From NCBI RefSeq assembly GCF_902501965.1, contig NZ_CABWID010000022.1, positions 55,727 to 119,726 of the forward strand: a stretch of 64,000 nt of DNA, read 5' to 3'. The notes under the pieces are model-generated. The model worked only from the letters and a program-made list of their open reading frames with translations, was not told the origin of the DNA and did no database searches. The position numbers and the translations under genes are program-made. Every line of letters begins with the position of its first letter. Position 1 is the stretch's first letter. The stretch is from Collinsella sp. AK_207A (lineage in GTDB: Bacteria; Actinomycetota; Coriobacteriia; Coriobacteriales; Coriobacteriaceae). Below are positions 52,005-61,392 of the stretch, in pieces.

Positions 52005-53111
52005 CTAGATACGCTCGACCACCTTGTCGCCCATGGCGACGGTGCCGAGCACATGGTCCGTCGGCGTGGACGCATCCGCGATGTCGCCGGTGCGCCAGCC
52101 CTCGTCGAGCACAGCCTCCACGGCGGCGTGGACCGCGTCGGCGGCCTCGCCCATATCGAAGCTGTAGCGCAGCATCATCTCGACGGAGAGGATCTGCGCG
52201 AGCGGATTGGCGATGCCCTTGCCGGCGATATCCGGCGCGGAGCCGTGGCTCGGCTCGTAGAGTGCCACGCCGTCGCCCAGGCTCGCAGAGGCGAGCATGC
52301 CGAGCGATCCCGTGATCTGCGCGGCCTCGTCGGAGAGGATGTCGCCGAACATGTTCTCGGTCACCACGACGTCGAAGAACGCGGGACGGTTGATGAGCTG
52401 CATAGCGGTGTTGTCCACGAGCATGTCGTCGAGCGTGACGTCCGGGTACTCCGCATCGTGCAGGCGATGCACGACCTCGCGCCACATGCGCGAGGTGTCC
52501 AGCACGTTGGCCTTGTCCACGCTGGTCACGTGGCCACGGCGCCGGCGAGCGGCCTCGAAGGCCTGGCGGGCGATGCGCTCCACCTCGTACTCACGGTACT
52601 CGAGGGTATCCACGGCGCGCTGGCCGGGCGTACCGTCCGGACCGGCGCCCTCCTCGTCGTAGTAGCGATGACGCGCACCAAAGTACAGGCCGCCCGTCAG
52701 CTCGCGCACGATCATGAGGTCCACGCCATCGATGACCTCGGGCTTGAGTGTGGAGGCGCCGGCGAGCGGCGCGAAGATCTGCACGGGGCGCAGGTTGGTA
52801 TAGAGGCCGAGCGCCTTGCGGATGCCCAGAAGCCCCTGTTCAGGGCGCGGCTTTGAGGAGTCGGTCGTGTCCCATTTGGGGCCGCCGACCGCCGCGAGCA
52901 GCACGGCGTCCGAAGCCTGGGCGGCCTCGAGCGTGGCCGCGGGCAGCGGCTCTCCCGTGGCATCGATCGCGGCACCGCCGATGAGCGCGTCCTCGCAGGC
53001 GAAGTCCACGCCAAAGCGCGCGCCCACAGCAGCGAGCACCTTCTTGCCCTCGGCGATGATCTCAGGGCCAATGCCGTCACCCGGCAGGCAGCACATCTTA
53101 TACGCGGGCAT
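52005..53111 (-). CDS. leuB: 3-isopropylmalate dehydrogenase
   Basis: A 368-residue NAD-dependent enzyme of leucine synthesis. Motifs: [40 protein letters not shown], and the metal/NAD region [20 protein letters not shown]. It follows leuD by three bases; the ribosome site lies in the leuD end. Last gene of leuCDB. Confidence 0.97.
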   Translation of the reverse strand: MPAYKMCCLPGDGIGPEIIAEGKKVLAAVGARFGVDFACEDALIGGAAIDATGEPLPAATLEAAQASDAVLLAAVGGPKWDTTDSSKPRPEQGLLGIRKALGLYTNLRPVQIFAPLAGASTLKPEVIDGVDLMIVRELTGGLYFGARHRYYDEEGAGPDGTPGQRAVDTLEYREYEVERIARQAFEAARRRRGHVTSVDKANVLDTSRMWREVVHRLHDAEYPDVTLDDMLVDNTAMQLINRPAFFDVVVTENMFGDILSDEAAQITGSLGMLASASLGDGVALYEPSHGSAPDIAGKGIANPLAQILSVEMMLRYSFDMGEAADAVHAAVEAVLDEGWRTGDIADASTPTDHVLGTVAMGDKVVERI

Positions 53112-53114
53112 GGG

Positions 53115-53630
53115 CTACTCCTCCCCCGTCCTCGCCTCGGCGGCGAGCTTGGCCTTGGTGCGGGCCACCAGGCCTCCGGCGTTGATGATCTCTTGGATGA
53201 ACGGCGGGAACGGGGCGGCATGGAAGACCGCGCCCGTGGTCTCATCCGTGATGGTGCCGGTGTCGGCGTCCACGTGCACCACGTCGCCCTCGGAGATGGC
53301 GTCCACGGCCTCGGCGCACTCCAGGATGGGCAGGCCCATGTTGATGGAGTTGCGGTAGAAGATGCGCGCGAAGCTCTTGGCGATGACGCAGCTCACGCCA
53401 GCGGCCTTGATGGCCACCGGCGCGTGCTCGCGCGAGCTGCCGCAGCCGAAGTTCTCATCGGCCACGATGATGTCGCCCGGCTTCACGCGAGCCGTGAAGG
53501 TGTTGTCCAGGTCCTCCAGGCAATGCTTGGCGAGTTCGGCGGGATCGGATGTGTTGAGGTAGCGGGCGGGAATGATGACATCGGTGTCGATGTCTCGGCC
53601 GTACCGGAAGACGGTGCCTTTGAACTGCAT
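53115..53630 (-). CDS. leuD: 3-isopropylmalate dehydratase small subunit
   Basis: A 171-residue swivel-domain subunit ([40 protein letters not shown]). It pairs with LeuC to isomerise 2- to 3-isopropylmalate. It lies 12 bases after leuC. Confidence 0.97.
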   Translation of the reverse strand: MQFKGTVFRYGRDIDTDVIIPARYLNTSDPAELAKHCLEDLDNTFTARVKPGDIIVADENFGCGSSREHAPVAIKAAGVSCVIAKSFARIFYRNSINMGLPILECAEAVDAISEGDVVHVDADTGTITDETTGAVFHAAPFPPFIQEIINAGGLVARTKAKLAAEARTGEE

Positions 53631-53642
53631 GGATATGCTCCT

Positions 53643-54908
53643 TTACGCGATATCGGAGGGAAGCGCGATGTGCCCGGCCACGGCCGATGCCGCGGCGACG
53701 GCGGGACTCGCCAGGTAAACCTCGGAGGTCGGGTCTCCCATGCGGCCCACGAAGTTGCGGTTCGTGGTGGAGATGCAGCGCTCGCCCGCGGCGAGGATGC
53801 CCATGTAGCCGCCCAGGCAGGGGCCGCAGGTGGGCGTGGAGACCACGCAGTTAGCGTTGATGAAGACATCCATCAGACCCTCGTGCACGCAATCCAGCCA
53901 CACCTTCTGGGTGGCGGGAATCACGATGCAGCGCACGCCGTCGGCCACCTTGCGCCCGCGCAGCACCTCGGCGGCGGCGCGCATGTCCTCGATGCGGCCG
54001 TTCGTGCAGGAGCCGATCACGGCCTGGTCAACGGTGATGTGACGGCTCTCGGTGACGGGATGCGTATTGCTCGGCAGGTGCGGCCACGAGACGCAGGGCA
54101 CGATGTCGGCCGCGTTAATGTGGATGACCTGCTTGTACTGCGCATCCGGATCCGGATGGTACTCCGTGAACTCGCGCGAGCTGCGGGCGCGCACGTACTC
54201 GCGGCACTTCTCGTCCACCTCGAAGAGGCCGGCCTTGCCGCCCGCCTCGATGGCCATGTTGGCAATGGTGAGACGGCCCTCCACGGAGAGCGCCTCGATG
54301 GTGGAACCGGCGAACTCCATGGCGCAGTAGAGGGCGCCGTCCACGCCGATCATGCCGATGATATGCAGGATGATGTCCTTGGCCGTGGCGCCGTCGGCGA
54401 GCTCGCCGTCCACCACGAAGCGGATTGCCTCGGGCACCTTGAACCAGGCGCGCCCGGTGGCCATGCCCACGCCGGCGTCCGTGGAGCCCACGCCGGTGGA
54501 GAAGGCACCGATACCGCCGTAGGTGCAGGTGTGGCTGTCCGCGCCGATCATGAGGTCACCGGGGACCACCACGCCGCGCTCGGGCAGGAGCGCATGCTCG
54601 ATGCCCATGCAGCCCTGCTCGTAGTAGTGGGTGATCTTGTGCTCGTGGGCAAAGTCGCGCGTAATCTTGGTTTGCTCGGCGCTTTTGATGTCCTTGTTGG
54701 GCGCGTAGTGGTCGGGCACGAGGCAGATCTTCTTGCGGTCGAACACGCCGGCGCCGATTTCGCGCACCGTCTTGATGGCGATGGGCGCGGTGATGTCGTT
54801 GGCGAGGACCAGGTCGAGGTCGCACTCGACGAGCTGGCCGGGCACGACCTCGGGCAGGCCGGCGTGGGCGGCGAGGATCTTCTCGGCCATAGTCATGGGT
54901 CTTGGCAT
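53643..54908 (-). CDS. leuC: 3-isopropylmalate dehydratase large subunit
   Basis: A 421-residue aconitase-family subunit. The [4Fe-4S] cysteines are in [13 protein letters not shown] and CGPCLGG. The length matches the short, archaeal/anaerobe-type LeuC, not the ~470-residue E. coli form. GGGAG lies five bases before the ATG at 54908. A long hairpin at 54944-55017 lies just upstream. Confidence 0.96.
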   Translation of the reverse strand: MPRPMTMAEKILAAHAGLPEVVPGQLVECDLDLVLANDITAPIAIKTVREIGAGVFDRKKICLVPDHYAPNKDIKSAEQTKITRDFAHEHKITHYYEQGCMGIEHALLPERGVVVPGDLMIGADSHTCTYGGIGAFSTGVGSTDAGVGMATGRAWFKVPEAIRFVVDGELADGATAKDIILHIIGMIGVDGALYCAMEFAGSTIEALSVEGRLTIANMAIEAGGKAGLFEVDEKCREYVRARSSREFTEYHPDPDAQYKQVIHINAADIVPCVSWPHLPSNTHPVTESRHITVDQAVIGSCTNGRIEDMRAAAEVLRGRKVADGVRCIVIPATQKVWLDCVHEGLMDVFINANCVVSTPTCGPCLGGYMGILAAGERCISTTNRNFVGRMGDPTSEVYLASPAVAAASAVAGHIALPSDIA

Positions 54909-54943
54909 GGGCTCTCCCTCTCTTGAGCCTCAGGCGAGCGTGG

Positions 54944-55017
54944 GGGCCAGGACATATCGTCCTGTGCTCAAACAGCACGCTTCGCGTGAACTGCGCCAGG
55001 ACGATATGTCCTGGCCC
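54944..55017. repeat. long-armed palindrome upstream of leuC
   Basis: Perfect 21-bp arms (ending cctg on the left and starting cagg on the right; core ccaggacatatcgtcctg) enclose 32 bases that can form gtgct-caaac-agcac or cacgc-ttc-gcgtg. It ends 36 bases before the leuC start. It differs in core from the elements at 38708 and 55174. There is no T-run and no T-box sequence. Confidence 0.8.
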
Positions 55018-55173
55018 TGCTGTGATGGGCACAAATCAGATCGAGCCCATCGCGCTTGAAACAAACAATAAAGCATGTGCGAAGCTTCGCTTCGCCTTAT
55101 ATATAGGGCGCTGCGCAGCAGCACGCATACTTTTCCCTCTCTTTCTTAGGCGGAACGTGGGGCAGCTGCGTTG

Positions 55174-55280
55174 GGGCTGGACGGGCATACCCGAAGCGAC
55201 ACTCCGCAGCGAACTGCGGAAATGCCGAAGGCATTTCCCAGTCTCGCGAGGACTGAGCGAAGGGTATGCCCGTCCAGCCC
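55174..55280. repeat. palindromic multi-hairpin element, copy 2
   Basis: Perfect 19-bp outer arms (gggctggacgggcataccc / gggtatgcccgtccagccc) enclose cgcag-cgaa-ctgcg, ggaaatgcc-gaa-ggcatttcc, and cagtc-tcgcgag-gactg. The order and much of the core match copy 1 at 38708-38810. The middle stem differs at three positions with matching changes on the other side. It begins 8 bases after the leuA stop. Confidence 0.82.
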
Positions 55281-55288
55281 TGAGTGAC

Positions 55289-56824
55289 CTACTTTCCGGC
55301 CTTGGCGCGGGCGGTCTGAATCATCCTGTTGATGGCGTTCACGTATGCCTTCGCGCTCGACACGATGATGTCCGTGTCGGACCCGCGGCCGGTGAACACG
55401 TTGCCGTCCTCGGCCGCCACGCGCACCGTAACCTCGCCGATCGCGTCGATGCCGCGCGTGATGGCCTTGATGGAGAACTCGGAGAGGTCGCCGTGGACCG
55501 CAACCACCTGGTCGATCGCCTGGTAGGCGGCATCCACCGGACCGGTGCCCGTGGCGCAGACCACATGCTGCACGCCCACCTCGTCGGTGATGGTGGCAGT
55601 GGCGGTGGGAACCAGCGGGTCGCCGCAGCTCACCTGCAGCGCGTCGAGCGTGTAGACGGCCGCGACCTCACGCTGGCGCTCCTGCACCATGCTCTCCAGA
55701 TCCTCGTCGTAGACCTCCTTCTTCTGGTCCGCGATCTCCAGGAAGCGCTGGTACACCTGCTCGAACTCCGCGTCCTCAAAGGTGTAGCCGAGCTCCGCCA
55801 TACGATGGCGCAGCGCGGCGTGGCCGGAGCGGGCGGAGAGGATGATCTCGGAGCCGGCGGCGCCCACGTCGGCGGGATCGATGATCTCGTAGGTATCGCG
55901 CGCCTTCAGCACGCCGTCCTGGTGGATGCCGGAGCTGTGGGCGAAGGCGTTCGCGCCCACGATGGCCTTGTTGGGCTGCACGTTGATGCCCGTGATGCTG
56001 CTCACGAGCTTGCTCGCGTGCGTCAGCTCCTTGGTCACGATATCCGTGTGGGCGTCCAGCTCCTTCTCGTGCATCTTGATGGCCATGACGACCTCTTCGA
56101 GCGCGGTGTTACCGGCGCGCTCGCCCAGGCCGTTGATGGTGCACTCGATCTGCGTGGCACCGTTGCGCACGGACTCCAAGGCAAGTGCCGTCGCCATGCC
56201 AAGGTCGTTGTGCGTGTGAACGGAGATGGTGACGTTCTCGATGCCGTCCACGCGCTCGCGAAGGTCGCGGATGCGCGCGCCGAAGTCCCACGGCATGTTG
56301 TAGCCGGTGGTATCCGGGATGTTCACCACCGTGGCGCCCGCCTTGACCGCGGCCTCGACGATGCGCACCAGGAAGTCCTGATCGGCGCGACCGGCGTCCT
56401 CGGCGTAGAACTCAACGTCGTCCACGTAGTTGCGCGCGAGCTTAACGGCGTGAACGGCGCGCTCGATGGCCTGTTCCTCGGTCATGTGGAGCTTCTCGTA
56501 CAGGTGGGAGGGCGACACGCCCAGACCGGTGTGGATGCGGGGGCGTTTGGCGGTCTTCAGCGCCTCGGCCGCCACCTCGATATCCTTGTCCACGGCGCGG
56601 GTCAGGCCGCACACGGTGCAGCTGTCGCCAGCGATGCGCCCGATCTCGGCCACGGACTTAAAGTCGCCGGGGCTGGAAATGGGGAAACCCGCCTCGATCA
56701 CGTCGACGTTCATGCGGATCAGCTGGCGCGCGATGACGAGCTTCTCCTCGGTGTTCATACTCGCTCCGGGAGACTGCTCCCCGTCGCGGAGCGTGGTGTC
56801 GAAGATGGCGATTTTGCGGCTCAT
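55289..56824 (-). CDS. leuA: 2-isopropylmalate synthase
   Basis: A 511-residue enzyme joining acetyl-CoA and 2-ketoisovalerate, the first step to leucine. The catalytic barrel starts with [16 protein letters not shown] and includes [18 protein letters not shown]. The C-terminal domain (about 380-511) is the leucine-sensing regulatory domain. GGAGG lies four bases before the ATG at 56824. Transcription is likely controlled by the Leu leader and attenuator at 56912-57061. leuCDB lies 380 bases downstream on the same strand. Confidence 0.96.
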   Translation of the reverse strand: MSRKIAIFDTTLRDGEQSPGASMNTEEKLVIARQLIRMNVDVIEAGFPISSPGDFKSVAEIGRIAGDSCTVCGLTRAVDKDIEVAAEALKTAKRPRIHTGLGVSPSHLYEKLHMTEEQAIERAVHAVKLARNYVDDVEFYAEDAGRADQDFLVRIVEAAVKAGATVVNIPDTTGYNMPWDFGARIRDLRERVDGIENVTISVHTHNDLGMATALALESVRNGATQIECTINGLGERAGNTALEEVVMAIKMHEKELDAHTDIVTKELTHASKLVSSITGINVQPNKAIVGANAFAHSSGIHQDGVLKARDTYEIIDPADVGAAGSEIILSARSGHAALRHRMAELGYTFEDAEFEQVYQRFLEIADQKKEVYDEDLESMVQERQREVAAVYTLDALQVSCGDPLVPTATATITDEVGVQHVVCATGTGPVDAAYQAIDQVVAVHGDLSEFSIKAITRGIDAIGEVTVRVAAEDGNVFTGRGSDTDIIVSSAKAYVNAINRMIQTARAKAGK

Positions 56825-56911
56825 GGTTCCTCCTAGATCAACGGTGCTGTTCAGGCGCCTGGCAGGAGGTTTCATGCGGTCGGCTCAGATTATCGAGAAC
56901 CGAAAGACGAG

Positions 56912-56971
56912 AAAGCACCCGCCGCGCAAACGCCCTGCCAAGCAAGGATTGCATACGCGTTCGGGTGCTTT
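56912..56971 (-). terminator. attenuator hairpin of leuA
   Basis: On the minus strand, AAAGCACCC pairs with GGGTGCTTT across about 42 bases, followed by TCTCGTCTTT. It lies 28 bases after the leader-peptide stop and 88 before leuA, where an attenuator is expected. Confidence 0.65.
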
Positions 56972-56998
56972 GGAATCGAAAGAGGTTGACGAAAGACC

Positions 56999-57061
56999 CT
57001 AGCGCGTATTCTTAGATAGCGCTAGGCCTAGCAGCTGAATATGTGCGAGGCACGTCTTCAT
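56999..57061 (-). CDS. leuL: Leu-rich leader peptide of leuA
   Basis: A 20-codon frame reads MKTCLAHIQLLGLALSKNTR. Five of the 20 residues are Leu, four of them in codons 10-15 (CTG CTA GGC CTA GCG CTA); CTA is otherwise rare in this GC-rich genome. AAAGGA lies upstream of the ATG. A promoter precedes it and a hairpin follows, as in ribosome-mediated attenuation of leu operons. Confidence 0.8.
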   Translation of the reverse strand: MKTCLAHIQLLGLALSKNTR

Positions 57062-57095
57062 GCTCGGAATGTCCTTTCGGTCAACAACGCAATTT

Positions 57096-57123
57096 AGTTT
57101 AGCAGAGTGCGCGCAGGGCGCAA
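57096..57123 (-). promoter_or_regulatory. promoter of the leuA leader
   Basis: On the minus strand, TTGCGC (57118-57123), a 16-base spacer and TAAACT (57096-57101), about 35 bases ahead of the leader ATG. Confidence 0.65.
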
Positions 57124-57246
57124 GCGACGATTCCAAGGCTGCGCGATGGTCTTTTGTTATATGAAACGAGAACATTTCTCTTGTACATGAGCCGTTTTGT
57201 TCTATATTCATTGGAACAGATTGGAGAGCAAGAAACGGAGGCATAT

Positions 57247-57651
57247 ATGTTCATCCAGCTTGACCAATCAAGCGACATGCCCCTTTACCAGCAACTTCGC
57301 AACCAGATTGTAGCGGCCATCGCCACGGGCGAGCTCGCACCGGGCGATGGCCTGCCGAGCGTGCGGACGCTCGGCAGAGACCTCGGCATCAACCTGCACA
57401 CCGTCAACAAGGCCTACGCGCTCCTGCGCGACGAGGGCTACCTGGTCATGCGCGGCCGAGCCGGAGCCAGCGTGGCGACCCCGCCCGGAGAGGACGCCGC
57501 GCTCAAACGGCTTTCCGACGGCTTGGCGCTGCTTGTGGCGGAATTCAAGGCGGCGGGCGGTGCGCGGCAGGCATTCGAGGAAGCGGTTCGCATGGAATTG
57601 GATACCGCATACGGCGCTGCCGCGCCGAAGGGAGACAAACACGATGAATAA
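57247..57651 (+). CDS. GntR-family regulator, YtrA type
   Basis: A 134-residue regulator. The winged-helix domain reads MPLYQQLRNQIVAAIATGEL, PGDGLPSVRTLGRDLGINLH and TVNKAYALLRDEGYL. The short C-terminal tail places it in the YtrA subfamily, which controls adjacent membrane-protein genes. GGAGG lies five bases before the ATG at 57247. Its stop overlaps the start of the next gene by eight bases, so the two are translated together. Confidence 0.9.
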   Translation: MFIQLDQSSDMPLYQQLRNQIVAAIATGELAPGDGLPSVRTLGRDLGINLHTVNKAYALLRDEGYLVMRGRAGASVATPPGEDAALKRLSDGLALLVAEFKAAGGARQAFEEAVRMELDTAYGAAAPKGDKHDE

Positions 57652-58774
57652 CCTGTTGATACCGTCCTTCATGGTCCTGATCGTGGCGGCGACGGGCATC
57701 CTCATGGCCGCGATGCCCTGGCTCGAGGCACACGGACAGTGCTTCTCCGTCACGGTACCGGGCGCAGCGGCGAGCGATGAGCGGTTGGTCGCGCTCAAGC
57801 GTCGCTATGCCGTGACGACCCTCGCGCTCACGGCGCTCTGCAGCGTCGTCGTCGGCGTCGTCTTCGCCGCCGATGCCACGGGCACGGCCGGAATCGCGGT
57901 CCTGGTCGCTGCATCGCTCGTGCTCGTCATCGTGCCCTTCATCTTGATGCAGGTCGCACGGGGTCGCGTGCAGGCCATCAAGGCGACGGAGGGTTGGCGC
58001 GCCGAGCACCGGCTGCATGTGGCGGCCCTCGGCGAGGCGGACTTGCCGCAGGCGGTACCGCTCGCCTGGGAGCTCCTGCACCTTCCCCTGTTCCTGCTCG
58101 TACTGGTTCTCGGCTTCGTTCTCATGCCCAGCATGCCAGACCGAATCGCCATTCATTTCGACCTTGCAGGCACGCCCAATGGCTGGATCGATAAGGGCCC
58201 TGCGGTCATCGCCCTCCCCTTGGCGATCATGGTGTTCCTGGCGATCACGATGGCGGCCTGTCATCTGGCGGTTCTCCGCTCGAAGCGCGGCATCGCAAGC
58301 GATGCCCCCGCAACGAGCGCCTACGGCTACGCGCTGTTCGTGCGGGCGCAGAGCATGATGCTCGTGGTGCTTGGTCTGGCGCTGAACCTGGTTCTGGCGC
58401 TCATGCCGCTCACCTTTGCCGGCATCCTTTCTCCGAACGCGTCGTTTACTGCGGCCATGGTCGTTGCGGCAGGTGCGGTGGTCGGATGCGCTTGGCTTGC
58501 CTACGCGTACGGCCAGAACGGAAGCCGCGCGGTCAAGCTGCTCTCCGAACGGGAGGCGGGCGCGACGGGCTCCGAGAGCCTGAACTTCGACGACGACCAC
58601 TTCTGGCACCTGGGCGTCTTCTATGCCAACGCGGATGACCCGGCCGTCGTGGTGCCCAAGCGCTTCGGCATCGGCTGGGGACTCAACTGGGCCCGCCCCG
58701 CCAGCTGGCTCGTCACCCTCGGCCTCATCGCACTCTGTGCAGCCCTCTGCCTGGCGGTGTTCCTCCTCCTCTAG
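57644..58774 (+). CDS. DUF1648/DUF5808 multi-pass membrane protein
   Basis: A 376-residue membrane protein with about eight hydrophobic segments. The DUF1648 motif MPDRIAIHFDLAGTPNGWID lies near 165-184. The DUF5808-like tail HFWHLGVFYANADDPAVVVP and FGIGWGLNWARP lies near 310-350. Such proteins are commonly encoded with YtrA-type GntR regulators, as here. Function is unknown; stress or antibiotic response has been suggested for similar pairs, which I cannot confirm from this sequence. Confidence 0.85.
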   Translation: MNNLLIPSFMVLIVAATGILMAAMPWLEAHGQCFSVTVPGAAASDERLVALKRRYAVTTLALTALCSVVVGVVFAADATGTAGIAVLVAASLVLVIVPFILMQVARGRVQAIKATEGWRAEHRLHVAALGEADLPQAVPLAWELLHLPLFLLVLVLGFVLMPSMPDRIAIHFDLAGTPNGWIDKGPAVIALPLAIMVFLAITMAACHLAVLRSKRGIASDAPATSAYGYALFVRAQSMMLVVLGLALNLVLALMPLTFAGILSPNASFTAAMVVAAGAVVGCAWLAYAYGQNGSRAVKLLSEREAGATGSESLNFDDDHFWHLGVFYANADDPAVVVPKRFGIGWGLNWARPASWLVTLGLIALCAALCLAVFLLL

Positions 58775-58796
58775 CTCCGCGGCGCACCTGTTTCTT

Positions 58797-58836
58797 GGAG
58801 ACGGTTCTCTCATTTGAGAAACGTCTCCATTTTTTG
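58797..58836 (+). terminator. intrinsic terminator of the GntR operon
   Basis: ggagacg pairs with cgtctcc, continued by ttctc/gagaa, and followed by attttttg. Confidence 0.9.
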
Positions 58837-58909
58837 CCAGGAGCGAGGCTGCTCGTGCCGTACGTTTTTGTCCACAACCTGAAAAATGAACGGGCCACAC
58901 CCCGGCAGG

Positions 58910-58939
58910 CTGAAAGATCGAACCAGGCTCGCTCTTTCA
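58910..58939. repeat. hairpin upstream of the PanE-like gene
   Basis: ctgaaagatcgaaccaggct then cgctctttca: imperfect palindrome, 25 of 30 positions matching the hairpin at 60090-60120. Confidence 0.7.
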
Positions 58940-59081
58940 CCCCTGTTGGTGCCCCGGCATTCCTTGGCAGTTACGCAACAGTTCGTTAACTGATGTCCAA
59001 ATTCACCGCGGATTGCCCGGCCGAAGGCCTATACTGCTTTCTCGTATGCAACGACAACGAGAAGAACGGCGTATCGGCATC

Positions 59082-60089
59082 ATGAAAGCTGCGATCTTCG
59101 GAGCGGGCTCGCTCGGCACGATTATGGGGGCCTACCTCACGAAGGGCGGCGTGCCCATCGAGCTCGTTACGCGCAACAAGGCGCACGTCGACGCCCTGAA
59201 CCAGCACGGCGCGACCGTCACCGGTACCGTGAACATGAACGTGCCCGTCACCGCGCTCACACCCGACCAGATGCAGGGGCCCTACGACGTCATCTTCCTC
59301 ATGACCAAGCAGCTCGACAACGAGGCCACCGTCCACGACCTCGAACCCCTGCTCGCACCCGACGGCGTGATCTGCACGCTGCAGAACGGCCTTCCCGAGA
59401 TGCTCATCTCGTCCATCGTGGGCCCCGCGCGCACGATGGGCTGCACCGTGGCATGGGGCGCCACCATGACCGCGCCTGGCGTCTCCGAGCTCACGAGCGA
59501 GCCCGACGCGCTCTCCTTCGGCCTCGGCGTCTTTTCCCCGGTTCCCGAGCGCCGTGCTCACGAGGTCCAGCAGCTCCTGGAGACGATGTGCCCCGTTGAG
59601 CTCGAGCCCAACTTCATCGGTGCCCGCTATTCGAAGCTCCTGATCAACGCCTCGTTCAGCGGCATGTCCGCCGTGCTGGGATCCACCTTCGGCGAAGCGG
59701 CCAACGACAAGCGCTCGCGCGTCTACGTCCAGCGCATCATCAAGGAGTGCCTGGACGTGGCCGACGCCGCGGGCATCCGGGTGGAACCGATCCAGGGCAC
59801 CGACGTCGCCAAACTACTCAACTACCACGGCGCGCTCAAGCGGATGATCTCGTTCGCGATCATCCCCATCGCCATCAAGAAGCATGCCCGGCTGCGCGCG
59901 AGCATGCTGCAGGACCTCGAGCATGGCAAGCGCACCGAGGTGGACGCCATCAACGGCTCCGTCTGCCGCCTGGGCGCCGAGCACGACGTGCCCACCCCCG
60001 TGAACGACGCCGTCGTCGAGCTCATCCACCAGATGGAGCGCGACGAGCGCACGCCCGGCTGGGACAACCTCGCAGCCCTCCCCGCCTAG
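59082..60089 (+). CDS. panE: PanE/ApbA-type 2-dehydropantoate 2-reductase family protein
   Basis: A 335-residue NADPH-dependent reductase. The N-terminal Rossmann motif is FGAGSLGTIMGAYL (6-19). The catalytic Lys region KLLINASFSG lies near 185-194, and a C-terminal helical domain holds TEVDAINGSVCRLGAEHDVP, the family's substrate-side motif. True PanE makes pantoate for coenzyme A, but the family also includes other ketoacid reductases, and no pan genes are nearby. The start at 59082 fits the Rossmann fold; a ribosome site is not obvious. A TATACT box is at 59031-59036. Confidence 0.8.
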   Translation: MKAAIFGAGSLGTIMGAYLTKGGVPIELVTRNKAHVDALNQHGATVTGTVNMNVPVTALTPDQMQGPYDVIFLMTKQLDNEATVHDLEPLLAPDGVICTLQNGLPEMLISSIVGPARTMGCTVAWGATMTAPGVSELTSEPDALSFGLGVFSPVPERRAHEVQQLLETMCPVELEPNFIGARYSKLLINASFSGMSAVLGSTFGEAANDKRSRVYVQRIIKECLDVADAAGIRVEPIQGTDVAKLLNYHGALKRMISFAIIPIAIKKHARLRASMLQDLEHGKRTEVDAINGSVCRLGAEHDVPTPVNDAVVELIHQMERDERTPGWDNLAALPA

Positions 60090-60120
60090 CTGAAAGAACG
60101 AACCTGGTTCGTTCTTTCAG
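60090..60120. repeat. hairpin downstream of the PanE-like gene, likely terminator
   Basis: ctgaaagaacgaa pairs perfectly with ttcgttctttcag around cctgg, starting at the panE stop codon. It matches the hairpin at 58910-58939. Its T-rich 3' arm could terminate transcription. Confidence 0.75.
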
Positions 60121-60180
60121 CCACAAGATAAACCATTTTTAGGTCAATGCTCGTCACCTGAACGTGCGACATTAACCAAA

Positions 60181-60477
60181 TTGATTCTCCGTCTTCATGC
60201 ACTCCATCTTACGCCCGAGCTCATTGCGAACGACCGGTTCGTCCAGTGGGCAGTAACAACGCCTCTTTACAACATTGGTGAATACGCTTCGCACCTTTCA
60301 AAGGAGCTTCAAGCTCTGCGTCCGGGTATTTCCTGGTCAAAGGTTGCCGGGCTGCGGCATCGTCTTGTTCACGATTACGAAGGTACCAACTGGCGCATCG
60401 TTATTCGGGTCATCTTCGACGACCTGCCTGCCTTTATCAAGCAAGTTCGAACTCTGCTACCGGAAAACTCCTCGTAA
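60181..60477 (+). CDS. HepT/DUF86-like protein, probably N-terminally truncated
   Basis: A 98-residue frame. VAGLRHRLVHDYEGTNWRIV is the HepT/DUF86 motif (R-x(4-6)-H-x-Y) of HEPN-type ribonuclease toxins, preceded by the helix VTTPLYNIGEYASHLSKELQ. The usual first ~20 residues are not present. The only start is a TTG at 60181 without a ribosome site, though the frame stays open upstream. The usual MntA nucleotidyltransferase antitoxin is absent. It is best read as a remnant or orphan. Confidence 0.55.
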   Translation: MILRLHALHLTPELIANDRFVQWAVTTPLYNIGEYASHLSKELQALRPGISWSKVAGLRHRLVHDYEGTNWRIVIRVIFDDLPAFIKQVRTLLPENSS

Positions 60478-60488
60478 AAGAAAGAACC

Positions 60489-61325
60489 CTATATTCTTGA
60501 CAATGCCCGTGCCTCCAGTTCGGCAAACTCATGCGCTGTAAGCCCGTATCTCCCAAACCAAGGCGTTAAATCTGGATCGTGGTAATCGCTTCCACCACTT
60601 TGAGCTAGGTTGAAGTGGCGAGCAAGCGACCGCGTCCGCGGATAATCCTCCTCTTTCATACTGGGATGAGATACTTCGATCCCCTGCAAACCGAGTTCCA
60701 CATAAGCAGGTATCTCATCATAGTTATCATATTCACAAGGATGCGCGATCACCGGTAGGCCGCCTGCCTCTCGGATTGCGGCAATACCCTCGGCTATGGG
60801 CGTGTACCCCATCTGCCTATCTACCTCATACGTTGTTTTGCCAGCAAATAACTCACGATATCGCTTAACGCTCATACTCTCCGGATACCGTTCCATGAGC
60901 GCTTGGAAGATATGTATCTTAAAGACCACACCGAATGGGGCTATCTCTCGCACACGATCATAATCAAGTGGATAGCCTTTCTTGGCAAGCTCTAAAACAA
61001 GCGTCTTATGATAGTGATCTCGGCAGACAAGAGTATGCTCGCAGAGCCTCTGAACAGCAGAGACGTCCTCTCCCAGCCACAGTCCTACTACATGTGTTTT
61101 CTTGTGAACGCTCTCGTCGTAGCAACTCATCTCAACGCCGCGCACCGTTTGAATACCATGAGCAGCGGCGGACGATCGCACCTCTTCCCAAGTATCGACC
61201 GTATCATGATCGGTAACTGCCACAGTATGTATCCCCAGATCAGCAGCACGCTTCATTACCTGATCGATCGTCTGCGTTCCGTCGCTATGATTCGTATGCA
61301 CGTGCATGTCAGCATACACAGTCAC
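60489..61325 (-). CDS. PHP-domain phosphoesterase (TrpH/YciV-like)
   Basis: A 278-residue metal-dependent phosphoesterase. PHP ligands: ADMHVHTNHSDGT (5-17), AVTDHDTVD (36-44), GVEMSCY, PVIAHPCEYDNY, and SGGSDYHDPDLTPWFGRYGL. Related enzymes split nucleoside 3',5'-bisphosphates or sugar phosphates. It lies 67 bases after the PTS EIIBC gene in one apparent operon, so it may process the phosphorylated sugar or a by-product; that is inference. Confidence 0.88.
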   Translation of the reverse strand: MTVYADMHVHTNHSDGTQTIDQVMKRAADLGIHTVAVTDHDTVDTWEEVRSSAAAHGIQTVRGVEMSCYDESVHKKTHVVGLWLGEDVSAVQRLCEHTLVCRDHYHKTLVLELAKKGYPLDYDRVREIAPFGVVFKIHIFQALMERYPESMSVKRYRELFAGKTTYEVDRQMGYTPIAEGIAAIREAGGLPVIAHPCEYDNYDEIPAYVELGLQGIEVSHPSMKEEDYPRTRSLARHFNLAQSGGSDYHDPDLTPWFGRYGLTAHEFAELEARALSRI

Positions 61326-61392
61326 TGCATTTCCTCCTCTCCTGGATAAACGGCAACGATCAACAGCATGATCGAATCGTCATCGGTCGTCC

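Noticed and set aside
54909..55173. T-box or Leu leader peptide ahead of leuC
   Set aside because: No T-box sequence and no Leu-rich short frame were found; only the long hairpin is clear.
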